Counted from the stretch's first letter, positions 19,480-27,893 are shown. The stretch: DNA of 64,000 nucleotides from CAKZNE01 sp002695025 (GCA_913043285.1 CAJWML010000001.1:806001-870000), one strand, 5' to 3'. Translations and numbers: made by a program. Notes: generated by a model from the sequence alone, not told the origin.

Positions 19480-19707
19480 AACAAGGGTTAGTTTTTATTC
19501 TGAGTGGGAGGTTAAAATTACATTCATTGTTAATGATCTGAAAATCAAACCACTTGAAACTTAGAAGGGAATTAGCGAAGGTGGATCCTACCCGTTTTTT
19601 CGAAGCAATTGATAAATGTTCTTTACATAAACCCGTACCACTCATTTATTCTTCGATGGGTTTACAACTCTTTTTCGATATAGGAAATATCAGATCGTAT
19701 TGAACGA
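19480..19707. other. Duplicated intergenic region (former lepA / T9SS gene divergent promoter)
   Basis: This stretch matches 22324-22560, the gap between tandem copy 2 and intact lepA (shared tracts include ggttaaaattac, aacttagaagggaat, gttttttcgaa and ttattgaacga-like ends). It probably still holds the promoter of the minus-strand gene; a TAATTTTA-like box is present in both copies upstream of the start. The counterpart of the lepA -7 box is disrupted. Nothing else is encoded. Confidence 0.7.
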
Positions 19708-19865
19708 ATGAAGAAGATCCACAACTTTCGCATTATAGTGTTCCTTGAGCATGGGAAAAAACACACGGACCAACCGCTTGCGGAAGTCCACCCAAACCAT
19801 ATCAGAAGGATCAACTTTTGAATGATACTAGCCTGGAAAGGGAATGGCTATAAACAGCTACACTC
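19708..19865 (+). pseudogene. Decayed 5' fragment of lepA
   Basis: The bases from ATG 19708 align with the first roughly 150 bases of lepA at 22561: atgaagaagatccacaac against atgaagaatatccgcaac, continuing through the P-loop region and, after a deletion of about 11 bases, through agaaggatca-cttttg. Translation starts MKKIHNFRIIVFLEHGKK (LepA: MKNIRNFCIIAHIDHGKS) and reaches a stop after 37 codons. The P-loop Ser/Thr and downstream GTPase motifs are lost. It is a by-product of the tandem duplication and is not a working gene. The 3' end is approximate. Confidence 0.85.
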
Positions 19866-19891
19866 TTTCAGTACATGATCGTATTTACACC

Positions 19892-19926
19892 AAAAAAAAG
19901 CCCCGGTTGATTTCAACCGGGGCTTC
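19892..19926 (-). terminator. Terminator of tandem copy 2 (duplicate of 17046-17078)
   Basis: The stem aagccccggttga / tcaaccggggctt is identical to the copy-1 terminator, preceded by an A run that gives a T run on the minus strand. It ends the minus-strand gene 19948-22323. There is no longer a convergent gene to terminate on the other side except the lepA fragment. Confidence 0.85.
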
Positions 19927-19947
19927 TTAATATGGTAAGAGATTATT

Positions 19948-22323
19948 CTATTGACCGTTCTTAAAAATGGTCACGTGTCCTTTGTAATTTTTCTCGGTAA
20001 AGGTTTCCGGGTCTTTCATATTGATGATGTAGTAGTATACACCATCGGCAAGTTGTTGGCCGGAATTCATATCCGTACCATCCCAACCCTGGCTTTGGGT
20101 GTTTATAGAACCAAAATCGGAGTTCTCATACACCAGCTGCCCCCATCGGTTATATACCTCAATGGATACCTGAGCGTACTGGCGGTAGTTTCCTCCACCA
20201 CCTTCTTCCAAGGATATCCAGAACCTGTCGTGGAAACCATCATTGTTAGGCGTAAATACGTTGGGAATGTAGGGAGTTCCAAGGGTAATGGTAGAGTCCA
20301 CAATAGAATCCTGCTCGGGGCGAAAATCCAGGTACAACCAGTTTGATTCGGAAACAAAGTTGATATTCGGATCCAGGCTGATGGCTTGCACTTTGAAAGC
20401 ATAGTAACCAGAGTCTTTGGCAGGGATATGCTGAGCCATATCAAAGTCGTAATTCAGGACATTTCCTAAAGAGTCCAGCTCATCCCATTCAAAACTGGAA
20501 GTTGTTTTATCAAAGGTCCCCAGGAAGAATTTGAATTGTGGGTCATTCCAGCCGGTATAGGTATTCCAGCTAAAGGGTATGAAACCGTTGGATAGAGGTT
20601 GGTTTTGCAGCAGGATACTGCTAACCTGATTTTGTGGAGCCAATGCCTCCCCATTCTGAATGAGTTGAATAGCGTATTCATAGCTCACATTATCCAGTTC
20701 TTCTTCCGTAACAAAAGCGTCTATCCAGGTACGGGCCGTATGAAGATCCACATAATCCTGCGGATAGAACCCACCGCCCGCAGAGGTATTTCTCTTCAGT
20801 ATCGCCCAGGCACTGAAAACTGTTTCAGCTCCCTTGGCAAAATATTCAGGGTTCACCTTCCAGTCCACCTGGATGTCCCTGTCGTCCCGCACGGTAACAT
20901 TTTCTACGGTATAGAATAATGGTGGGCAGTCGTTCACATCAATGATCATTATAAAGTTACCCCCTAACTCAAAGCCGCACTCATCGGTTAAAACGTTACC
21001 ATCGTTACCGGTTTTGGTAAAAAGGATATAGCGTCCGTTAATGTCAAAGGGTTTTTCCAGGATCAGGTCCAGTGAGTCTGAAGCCGTTTGTCCTGCAAAT
21101 TTATTACAGTGCTTATCCAGGCGAACCACCGGCCGTAAAACCGTATCAGGGCCTACAATACGAAAGTCTGTAGGATCGATAGAGTTGCAGATAGGAAGGT
21201 ATTTAGGGTCAAAGTTCAGTCGTACCACTGTATCAAAACAGCTATAGGAGGTGATAATGGGGATTTGTCTTTTAGTGAAATCAGGAACACCATTATTGAC
21301 GGGCGGAGGGTTGGAAGCGGTGTCCAGTCCGGCTGCGTCAAGAATATCCTGGATGTCTGCTACATTTATCTCCTGAAGATCTTGCCCAAAAGCGTTCAGG
21401 TTCAGTCGCGGGCCGGTTTCAAAAGAGTTGGTAGATCCACATTCGTTCACCACCGGGATCTGGATTTCCCGCATCACTTCACCCACGAGTACTTTTTGGC
21501 CGTTGGCAGGGTTAAACCGGTAATCCTGTACGGTAATTTTAAAAACAATAAACTCTTTTTTGGCCGGTGTAAAGGTTGATACCCCGGTTAAGGAATCGAG
21601 TTTAAAGCCGTTTATGGTGGTCATCGGTTCATCAGCCGAATAACCGGCATTATACCCGACAAGAGTCCCAGGGTAGGCCCCTTCAAGAGGGTTGGCTAAA
21701 GCAAATAATAATTCATCATTAGGATCTATATCTGAAGCTCCCTGCGACCATTCAAATTTGCGGTTCTTGCAGAAAAGCTTAACCGCACCCGTATTAAAAT
21801 CGGCTGAGTTATTGGGCCCCAGGGTATTGTTGAGGCGGCCTACTAACAAGAGGGTATTCAGATCAGCCAGGTTATCAATAGCTGAGTTTCGGCAGCACTG
21901 GGCCTCATACCAGAAAACCCAGTCCGTACACAATCCGTCAAGTCTTACAGTATCACGGTAAAGAAATTGAACAAAACGTAAGCTGTCTGTAGCAGCGGTG
22001 TCACCACATAATTCATAACCGGGAATGTAACCGCCTCCGTTAGCATCATTAGCATTGGGGGGGAAAGGGATCATGGGAAGATCCACGGTAAATGATTTAC
22101 TACAGGTAGCAGATTCAACATTTAATGTCAAGGGGTCTACCGTCCAGGTAGTACCTTCTGTATCTCTGTAGATCCGCACTTGGACAATATAATCCATGGG
22201 GTTTCCGGTTTTGTCACCGATATACTGGTACGTAATGTCAGCGCCCGCCACGTGAGAGGCTTTGGCTGTATAAAATGCACCAAGTGCAAAAATAAAAGTG
22301 AGCAGGAATAAGACTTTTTTCAT
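19948..22323 (-). CDS. T9SS surface protein with gliding-motility-associated C-terminal domain (tandem copy 2)
   Basis: A secreted 791-residue paralogue of the preceding gene, with the same signal peptide (ALGAFYTAKA), the same mature start SHVAGADITYQYIG and the same type B T9SS C-terminus (TPYIPNVFTPNNDGFHD, EVYNRWGQLVYEN). This copy lies next to intact lepA, so it probably keeps the ancestral position. Divergence from copy 1 is patchy: the block with SLDPNINF and FFLGTFDKTTSS is quite different, while LEKPFDINGRYILFTKT and its surroundings are identical. No catalytic motif is seen; the role is inferred to be surface-exposed and adhesive or motility-linked. Confidence 0.88.
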   Translation of the reverse strand: MKKVLFLLTFIFALGAFYTAKASHVAGADITYQYIGDKTGNPMDYIVQVRIYRDTEGTTWTVDPLTLNVESATCSKSFTVDLPMIPFPPNANDANGGGYIPGYELCGDTAATDSLRFVQFLYRDTVRLDGLCTDWVFWYEAQCCRNSAIDNLADLNTLLLVGRLNNTLGPNNSADFNTGAVKLFCKNRKFEWSQGASDIDPNDELLFALANPLEGAYPGTLVGYNAGYSADEPMTTINGFKLDSLTGVSTFTPAKKEFIVFKITVQDYRFNPANGQKVLVGEVMREIQIPVVNECGSTNSFETGPRLNLNAFGQDLQEINVADIQDILDAAGLDTASNPPPVNNGVPDFTKRQIPIITSYSCFDTVVRLNFDPKYLPICNSIDPTDFRIVGPDTVLRPVVRLDKHCNKFAGQTASDSLDLILEKPFDINGRYILFTKTGNDGNVLTDECGFELGGNFIMIIDVNDCPPLFYTVENVTVRDDRDIQVDWKVNPEYFAKGAETVFSAWAILKRNTSAGGGFYPQDYVDLHTARTWIDAFVTEEELDNVSYEYAIQLIQNGEALAPQNQVSSILLQNQPLSNGFIPFSWNTYTGWNDPQFKFFLGTFDKTTSSFEWDELDSLGNVLNYDFDMAQHIPAKDSGYYAFKVQAISLDPNINFVSESNWLYLDFRPEQDSIVDSTITLGTPYIPNVFTPNNDGFHDRFWISLEEGGGGNYRQYAQVSIEVYNRWGQLVYENSDFGSINTQSQGWDGTDMNSGQQLADGVYYYIINMKDPETFTEKNYKGHVTIFKNGQ

Positions 22324-22519
22324 ACTTATGACGAATTTTTTTCTGAATGGACCGTTAAAATTACCTCATTGTTAATAAACCACAAACCTATTTCCCTAAA
22401 ACTTAGAAGGGAATGAGTGAAGGTGGGCCTTGCCTGTTTTTTCGAAACTGTTAATAAGTGTCCTTTGCACAAACATACGCTATTCATTCATTATTCGATA
22501 GGGTGTGACGTTTTTCCCT

Positions 22520-22527
22520 TAATTTCG
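22520..22527 (+). promoter_or_regulatory. Probable -7 box of lepA
   Basis: TAATTTCG matches TAnnTTTG in all fixed positions but one and lies 33 bases before the lepA ATG. The matching position in the duplicated copy near 19670 has lost the TA. Confidence 0.4.
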
Positions 22528-22560
22528 CAGCTTTAGAGAAGGCTTGATCTTATTGAACGA

Positions 22561-24357
22561 ATGAAGAATATCCGCAACTTTTGCATTATAGCGCACATTG
22601 ATCATGGAAAAAGTACTCTGGCCGATCGCTTGCTGGAGTCTACCCAAACCATCTCTGACCGGGATAAGAAGGATCAGCTTTTGGATGATATGGACCTGGA
22701 ACGGGAGAGAGGTATTACCATAAAGAGCCATGCTATACAAATGGTTTATAAGAACGGTGAGGGTGAGTTTACCCTTAACCTTATTGATACTCCAGGCCAC
22801 GTGGACTTTTCCTATGAAGTATCCCGGGCCATAGCAGCTTGTGAAGGAGCCTTACTGGTGGTAGATGCTGCTCAGGGCATCCAGGCCCAAACTATTTCCA
22901 ATCTCTATTTGGCGCTGGAACACGATCTGGAAATAATTCCCGTATTGAATAAAATTGACCTACCCAGTGCCAACCCTGAGGAGGTCAAAGATCAGATTAT
23001 TGATCTCATAGGTTGCGATGAAAGTGATATTATCCCAGCTAGTGCCAAGACTGGTATGGGGATATCCGAAATACTGGAAGCCGTAGTGCAACGCATCCCT
23101 GCTCCGGTAGGAGATCCGGATGCACCTCTTCAGGCGCTGATCTTTGATTCGGTATATAACCCGTACCGTGGTATTGAAGCCTTCTTTAAAGTTGTAAATG
23201 GCAGGATCCGCAGCGGAGAAGCTGTAAAGTTCATGGCTACCGGTCACCAGTATGGTGCGGATGAAATTGGTGTACTACGACTAAAGCAGGAGCCCCGGAA
23301 GGAGATTAGCGCGGGCAACGTTGGATACATAATATCAGGAATTAAACAGGCTAAGGAAGTTAAAGTAGGGGATACCATTACTGCTATGGAAAAACCTGCC
23401 AAAGAAGCTATTGCCGGGTTTGAGAACGTGAAGCCCATGGTATTTGCGGGAATTTACCCGGTGGATACAGAAGACTTTGAGGAATTGCGGGCCTCCCTGG
23501 AAAAACTGCAACTGAATGACGCTTCACTCACCTTTGAGCCGGAATCGTCTGCTGCATTGGGATTTGGTTTTCGTTGTGGCTTCCTGGGAATGTTACATAT
23601 GGAGATCGTTCAGGAAAGACTGGAGCGTGAGTTTGACATGACGGTGATCACTACCGTTCCCAACGTATCTTATCGGGCCTATCTGAAGAAGAATCCGGAA
23701 AAGGAGATCATTATAAATAACCCTTCAGAGTTCCCGGATCCGAGCACGCTGGATCATATTGAAGAACCGTATATAAAGGCCCAGATTATTACTAAATCCG
23801 ATTATGTTGGAGGTATCATGAACCTTTGCATCGAGAAAAGGGGAATACTGAAAAACCAGGTTTACCTGACTTCTGAACGGGTTGAATTGAGTTTTGACCT
23901 GCCCCTCACAGAAATCGTTTTTGATTTTTACGATCGACTCAAGACCATTTCCCGGGGGTATGCTTCATTGGATTACCACCCACTTGGTTACCGTGAAACG
24001 GAAATGGTAAAGGTGGACATCATGCTGAACGGTGATCCGGTGGATGCCTTGTCCGCCCTTATTCATAGGGACAATGCCTACGACCTGGGTAAAAAGATGT
24101 GTGAGAAGCTCAGGGAGCTGATACCGCGCCAACAATTTATGATCGCCATACAGGCAGCCATCGGGGCCAAGATCATAGCCCGTGAAACCCTCAGTGCCTT
24201 GCGTAAGGATGTTACTGCCAAGTGTTACGGAGGTGATATTTCGCGTAAGCGTAAGCTGCTTGAAAAACAGAAAGCCGGTAAAAAACGGATGCGCCAGGTG
24301 GGTAATGTGGAGATTCCCCAACAGGCATTCCTGGCGGTTCTTAAGCTAAATGATTAA
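22561..24357 (+). CDS. lepA: Elongation factor 4 (LepA) GTPase
   Basis: Ribosome-bound translational GTPase, associated with back-translocation or initiation quality control. G motifs are intact: AHIDHGKSTLADRL (P-loop), RGITIKSH (G2), DTPGHVDFSYEV (G3) and NKIDLPSA (G4). The EF-G-like domains follow, and the LepA-specific C-terminal domain ends with KCYGGDISRKRKLLEKQK and MRQVGNVEIPQQAFLAVL. Length 598 is normal. Its first 150 bases have been copied upstream as a pseudogene. The 3' end interlocks with convergent trpS through a shared TTAA. Confidence 0.97.
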   Translation: MKNIRNFCIIAHIDHGKSTLADRLLESTQTISDRDKKDQLLDDMDLERERGITIKSHAIQMVYKNGEGEFTLNLIDTPGHVDFSYEVSRAIAACEGALLVVDAAQGIQAQTISNLYLALEHDLEIIPVLNKIDLPSANPEEVKDQIIDLIGCDESDIIPASAKTGMGISEILEAVVQRIPAPVGDPDAPLQALIFDSVYNPYRGIEAFFKVVNGRIRSGEAVKFMATGHQYGADEIGVLRLKQEPRKEISAGNVGYIISGIKQAKEVKVGDTITAMEKPAKEAIAGFENVKPMVFAGIYPVDTEDFEELRASLEKLQLNDASLTFEPESSAALGFGFRCGFLGMLHMEIVQERLEREFDMTVITTVPNVSYRAYLKKNPEKEIIINNPSEFPDPSTLDHIEEPYIKAQIITKSDYVGGIMNLCIEKRGILKNQVYLTSERVELSFDLPLTEIVFDFYDRLKTISRGYASLDYHPLGYRETEMVKVDIMLNGDPVDALSALIHRDNAYDLGKKMCEKLRELIPRQQFMIAIQAAIGAKIIARETLSALRKDVTAKCYGGDISRKRKLLEKQKAGKKRMRQVGNVEIPQQAFLAVLKLND

Positions 24358-25334
24358 TTGGCGGCAAAGCCCAGGGCTTTGCGTAATCTGCTCAAAACTT
24401 CATTAGCAACAGGCTTTGCCTTGGCTGCCCCTTTAGCTAGTTCTTCATCAATAAGATGGGGATTAGCCATGTAATGGTCAAAACGGGTACGCGGCTCTTC
24501 GAATTTTTCCAACAACAGGTTCAAAAGGTCCTTTTTGGCGTGACCGTAGCCATAACCTCCGGCTTCATAATTTTTGCGCATTTCCGCAATACTGTGCTCA
24601 TCGGCTACGAGTGAATAAATGGCAAAAACATTACAGGTGTCAGGATTTTTGGGTTCCTCCAGAGGAGTACTGTCGGTAACAATACTCATTACCTGCTTTT
24701 TCAGCTGATTTTTAGGCGCAAAAAGATCCAGTGTATTGCCATAGGACTTACTCATTTTCTGTCCATCGGTGCCCGGAATAGTCATTACGTGAGGTTGAAT
24801 ATAGGCTTCAGGTACTACCAAAAGCTCCTGGTTGGTTTGATGATTTACGGCCCCGGCCATATCACGGGTCATCTCCAGGTGCTGCTGCTGATCCTTGCCC
24901 ACCGGCACCAGGTTGGCATCGTATAGCAATATGTCTGCTGCCATCAGAACGGGGTAATCAAACAAGCCTGCATTTACGTCTGAGAGGCGGTCGCTTTTAT
25001 CCTTAAATGAATGAGCGTTGGCGAGCATAGGGTAAGGGGTAAAGCAATTGAGGTACCAGGTAAGCTCTGTTACCTGGGGGATGTCACTCTGCCGGTAAAA
25101 CACATTTTTATCCGTATCAAACCCAAAGGCCAGCCATGCCGCTGCAATCTCGTATACATTGCTCTTTCGGGTTTCACCATCTTTAATGGTGGTAAGGGAA
25201 TGCATATCAGCAATAAAAAAATAGGATTCGTTATCCTTTTGCTCAGATAGTTCAATGGCGGGTAATATTGCTCCCAGCACATTGCCCAGGTGAGGTTTGC
25301 CACTACTTTGGATTCCGGTTAGAATACGTGCCAT
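24354..25334 (-). CDS. trpS: Tryptophan-tRNA ligase
   Basis: Class I aminoacyl-tRNA synthetase that charges tRNA-Trp. It opens with RILTGIQSSGKPHLGN, which contains the HIGH-like motif (PHLGN), has FFIADMHSLT and DILLYDANLVPVGKDQQQHLE, and the KMSKS motif in GQKMSKSYGNTLDLF. Length 326 is usual for the bacterial enzyme. It is divergent from plsC with facing promoter boxes about 20 bases apart, and it shares a 4-bp stop overlap with lepA. Confidence 0.97.
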   Translation of the reverse strand: MARILTGIQSSGKPHLGNVLGAILPAIELSEQKDNESYFFIADMHSLTTIKDGETRKSNVYEIAAAWLAFGFDTDKNVFYRQSDIPQVTELTWYLNCFTPYPMLANAHSFKDKSDRLSDVNAGLFDYPVLMAADILLYDANLVPVGKDQQQHLEMTRDMAGAVNHQTNQELLVVPEAYIQPHVMTIPGTDGQKMSKSYGNTLDLFAPKNQLKKQVMSIVTDSTPLEEPKNPDTCNVFAIYSLVADEHSIAEMRKNYEAGGYGYGHAKKDLLNLLLEKFEEPRTRFDHYMANPHLIDEELAKGAAKAKPVANEVLSRLRKALGFAAN

Positions 25335-25353
25335 ACTAGTAATTTGTGATTGC

Positions 25354-25361
25354 CAAAAGTA
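25354..25361 (-). promoter_or_regulatory. -7 box upstream of trpS
   Basis: On the minus strand this reads TACTTTTG, a perfect TAnnTTTG match, 19 bases before the trpS ATG. It faces away from the plsC box at 25381-25388. Confidence 0.6.
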
Positions 25362-25380
25362 AGAAGCCTGATCAAAAGTT

Positions 25381-25388
25381 TACTTTTG
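25381..25388 (+). promoter_or_regulatory. -7 box upstream of plsC, near-leaderless
   Basis: TACTTTTG lies exactly 4 bases before the GTG start of plsC, the same spacing as for dxs and gatC. The mRNA would begin at or within a base or two of the start codon. Confidence 0.6.
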
Positions 25389-25392
25389 TGCC

Positions 25393-26154
25393 GTGAAATG
25401 GATAGGGGCGCCTTTTGTTTTTTTATGGAAACTATGGTTTTACCTCGGTATAGCCGTGGCTATCCTGCTTTTGTACCCTTTTATTTTTGTCACTTCCCTT
25501 AAGCCTGAATGGTATCCGCGGTTTTTTGTTTTTGCCAGGGCATGGGCATGGATAGTCCTGATCTGGACTGGTTTATGGCCGCGCGCGAAGTGGGGTGAAC
25601 GCCCGGATAAAAAGAAGGTCTATATTATATGCGCCAATCATACCAGTATGATAGACATCATGATGACCTTGGCACTGTTTCCCAATTGCTTTCTTTTTAT
25701 CGGTAAAAAAGAACTCACCAAATTCCCCCTTTTCGGCTATTTCTACCGTAAAACCAATTTATTGGTAGATCGCAGTAGCCTCAGGAGCAGAAGGGATGTA
25801 TTTGATCGTGCAGCGGTTAAGATTGATGAAGGTATTGGGGTTTGTATTTATCCCGAAGGTGGTGTGCCCAAATATGAGGTGGATCTTGCTCCGTTTAAGA
25901 ACGGTGCTTTTCGGTTGGCAGTGGAAAAGAATATACCGATCATTCCCGTTACCTATCCCGATAATAAGCGGCATCTTCCGTTTGAACTTTTTAAAGGTTA
26001 TCCCGGGGTTTGCCGGGCGGTAATAAGTCCTTTCCTGGTACCACAGGAGCAATCGGAGGCAGAAATAGATCGTTTAAGGGAGGAGAGTTATCTTTTAATT
26101 TCCAGAGAGTTGCGAGAATACAGAAAGCCGGAAATGGTTTTGAACCACGAATAA
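25393..26154 (+). CDS. plsC: 1-acyl-sn-glycerol-3-phosphate acyltransferase
   Basis: Inner-membrane enzyme that adds the second acyl chain to lysophosphatidic acid. One or two N-terminal membrane helices (about 5-45) come before the catalytic motif NHTSMID (HX4D type) and the substrate-binding motif YPEGGVP (EGT-like). Length 253 is typical. The start is GTG at 25393, the only start in frame before the first TM helix and positioned 4 bases after a -7 box. Downstream gatC begins 14 bases after the stop with its own box. Confidence 0.9.
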   Translation: MKWIGAPFVFLWKLWFYLGIAVAILLLYPFIFVTSLKPEWYPRFFVFARAWAWIVLIWTGLWPRAKWGERPDKKKVYIICANHTSMIDIMMTLALFPNCFLFIGKKELTKFPLFGYFYRKTNLLVDRSSLRSRRDVFDRAAVKIDEGIGVCIYPEGGVPKYEVDLAPFKNGAFRLAVEKNIPIIPVTYPDNKRHLPFELFKGYPGVCRAVISPFLVPQEQSEAEIDRLREESYLLISRELREYRKPEMVLNHE

Positions 26155-26156
26155 AT

Positions 26157-26164
26157 TACTTTTG
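26157..26164 (+). promoter_or_regulatory. -7 box upstream of gatC, near-leaderless
   Basis: TACTTTTG ends 4 bases before the gatC ATG at 26169. The box sits right after the plsC stop codon, so gatC has its own near-leaderless transcript. Confidence 0.6.
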
Positions 26165-26168
26165 CCGT

Positions 26169-26468
26169 ATGAAGATCGATAAGAAAGAAGTAGAAAAGCT
26201 GGCTCACCTTGCACGCCTTGAATTTACCGAGGAAGAAAAGGAGAGTATGGTAGCCGATATGGATAAAATACTGGGCTTCGTGGCAAAGATCGATGAGCTT
26301 GATCTGGAGGGCGTGGAGCCTTTAGTTTATATGACGGATGAGGAAGCTCCCCTACGCAAAGATGTGGTGGTGGAACAATCTACCAGGGAAGAAGCTCTGA
26401 AGAATGCACCGGACCGCGACACTGACTATTTCCGGGTGCCTAAAGTGGTACAGCGAAAAGGAGAATAA
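26169..26468 (+). CDS. gatC: Asp-tRNA(Asn)/Glu-tRNA(Gln) amidotransferase subunit C
   Basis: Small structural subunit that stabilises GatA in the GatCAB complex, which makes Gln-tRNA or Asn-tRNA by amidation. The 99-residue protein opens with KIDKKEVEKLAHLARLEFTE, has DMDKILGFVAKIDELDLEGV and ends with YFRVPKVVQRKGE, matching the whole family. An in-frame upstream extension (from 26010) overlaps plsC and is not homologous, so I use ATG 26169. It stands alone with no gatA or gatB next to it. A terminator follows 20 bases on. Confidence 0.95.
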   Translation: MKIDKKEVEKLAHLARLEFTEEEKESMVADMDKILGFVAKIDELDLEGVEPLVYMTDEEAPLRKDVVVEQSTREEALKNAPDRDTDYFRVPKVVQRKGE

Positions 26469-26486
26469 AAACCCAACTTCAAAACA

Positions 26487-26519
26487 TAAAAAAAACCGCG
26501 CTATAAGCGCGGTTTTTCT
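26487..26519. terminator. Bidirectional terminator between gatC and gdhA
   Basis: A 12-bp perfect stem (aaaaaccgcgct / agcgcggttttt) with a 3-base loop and flanking A/T runs serves both convergent genes. Confidence 0.88.
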
Positions 26520-26540
26520 TTTTATGGGAGTTACCGGTAA

Positions 26541-27893
26541 TTAAACCAGTCCCTGATCCAGCATGGAATCAGCAACTTTAACAAATCCGGCAATATTGGC
26601 TCCTTTAACGTAGTTCACAAAACCACCGTCTTCCTTACCATAATGGCGGCAGGCATGATGGATGTCCTGCATAATACTGTGCAGCTTGCTATCCACCTCT
26701 TCACGTGTCCATGACAAACGAAGGCTGTTTTGCGACATTTCCAAACCGGAAGTGGCCACACCTCCTGCATTGGATGCTTTGCCCGGAGAGAAAAGGATCT
26801 TAGCCTGGTGGAATGCTTCTATGGCAGCTGGAGTACAGGGCATGTTAGCTCCTTCCGCTACGCACATCACACCATTTTTCAACAGCATTTTAGCTTCCTC
26901 ACCGTCTATCTCGTTCTGGGTAGCACATGGGAAGGCAATGTCACAGGGAACACCCCAGGGCTCTTTGCCTTCGTGATACTCACAACCGAACTTCTCAGCG
27001 TATTCCTTGATACGGCCGCGTTTTACGTTCTTCAGTTCTTTCAGGAACTCCAGCTTGTCTGCGTGGATACCTTCCTTGTCATAGATGAAACCGGAGGAAT
27101 CAGACGCAGTAACCACCTTGGCTCCCAGTTGGGTAGCCTTTTCAATGGCAAACTGGGCAACGTTACCCGATCCTGAAACGGCAACCGTTTTACCGGCCAA
27201 CGCATCGTTCTTGGTAGCCAGCATTTCAGCGGCAAAATAAACCACTCCATAACCAGTGGCTTCGGGACGGATCAATGAACCTCCCCAGTTGCGGCCTTTA
27301 CCAGTAAGTACACCGGTAAACTCATTGCGCAGACGTTTGTACTGGCCAAACATATAGCCGATCTCACGGCCACCTACACCAATATCACCAGCAGGTACAT
27401 CCGTATCAGGGCCAATGTGGCGCTGAAGCTCGGTCATAAATGACTGGCAAAATTTCATCACTTCATTGTCGGATTTTCCCTTGGGATCAAAATCAGAGCC
27501 ACCTTTACCACCACCCATTGGCAGCGTAGTAAGGGAGTTTTTAAAGATCTGTTCAAATCCCAGGAACTTAAGGATAGAGAGGTTTACACTGGGGTGAAAG
27601 CGAAGGCCACCTTTATACGGTCCGATCGCGGAGTTGAATTCTACCCGGAAACCACGGTTGATCTGTACATTGCCCTGGTCGTCAAGCCAGGGTACCCTAA
27701 ACATGATCACACGCTCAGGTTCTGCAATACGCTCCAATATGCGTGCTTCCTTGTACTTGGGGTTTGCCTCGATAAATGGGATTACGGTTTCTGCCACCTC
27801 CTCAACGGCCTGAATGAATTCAGGCTCATTAGGGTTCTTGGCTTTAACACCTTCCATAAAAGCATCGATTTGCTTCTTGAATTTTTCAGACAT
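26541..27893 (-). CDS. gdhA: Glutamate dehydrogenase (hexameric, bacterial type)
   Basis: Interconverts glutamate with 2-oxoglutarate and ammonia, a main route of nitrogen assimilation. Landmarks: NRGFRVEFNSAIGPYKGGLR, LPMGGGKGGSDFDPKGKS with the catalytic Lys region, PAGDIGVGGREIGYMFGQY, and a Rossmann coenzyme fold AVSGSGNVAQFAIEK. Length (about 450) fits the NADP-type small hexameric enzymes. I use ATG 27893 (MSEKFKKQ); the TTG at 27905 only adds four residues. Promoter box TACATTTG is 28 bases upstream. Confidence 0.95.
   Translation of the reverse strand: MSEKFKKQIDAFMEGVKAKNPNEPEFIQAVEEVAETVIPFIEANPKYKEARILERIAEPERVIMFRVPWLDDQGNVQINRGFRVEFNSAIGPYKGGLRFHPSVNLSILKFLGFEQIFKNSLTTLPMGGGKGGSDFDPKGKSDNEVMKFCQSFMTELQRHIGPDTDVPAGDIGVGGREIGYMFGQYKRLRNEFTGVLTGKGRNWGGSLIRPEATGYGVVYFAAEMLATKNDALAGKTVAVSGSGNVAQFAIEKATQLGAKVVTASDSSGFIYDKEGIHADKLEFLKELKNVKRGRIKEYAEKFGCEYHEGKEPWGVPCDIAFPCATQNEIDGEEAKMLLKNGVMCVAEGANMPCTPAAIEAFHQAKILFSPGKASNAGGVATSGLEMSQNSLRLSWTREEVDSKLHSIMQDIHHACRHYGKEDGGFVNYVKGANIAGFVKVADSMLDQGLV

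Larger units (their letters stand above)
17046..22720. repeat. Tandem duplication of terminator + T9SS gene + start of lepA
   Basis: Two direct copies with a period of about 2850 bp. Copy 1 runs from the terminator at 17046 through the minus-strand gene 17098-19479 and its upstream region to a lepA fragment at 19708-19865. Copy 2 starts with the terminator at 19892, holds the gene 19948-22323 and its upstream region, and runs into intact lepA. Matching points (terminators, gene stops, lepA ATGs) have offsets of 2846-2853 bases. The right boundary is approximate because the lepA fragment fades out near lepA codon 55. Confidence 0.85.

Noticed and set aside
19708..19821. A possible 37-codon small protein starting at the duplicated lepA ATG
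   Set aside because: It is explained by decay of a lepA copy. The P-loop and downstream parts are broken and there is no good -7 box in front, so I treat it as a pseudogene.
17046..22323. Tandem paralogues as an assembly artefact
   Set aside because: The copies differ at many positions spread along the genes, in the intergenic regions and in the lepA fragment, which an assembly error would not produce.
26010..26168. In-frame N-terminal extension of gatC overlapping plsC
   Set aside because: The family sequence starts at the ATG at 26169, which is preceded at 4 bases by a perfect -7 box; the extension is a read of plsC in another frame.
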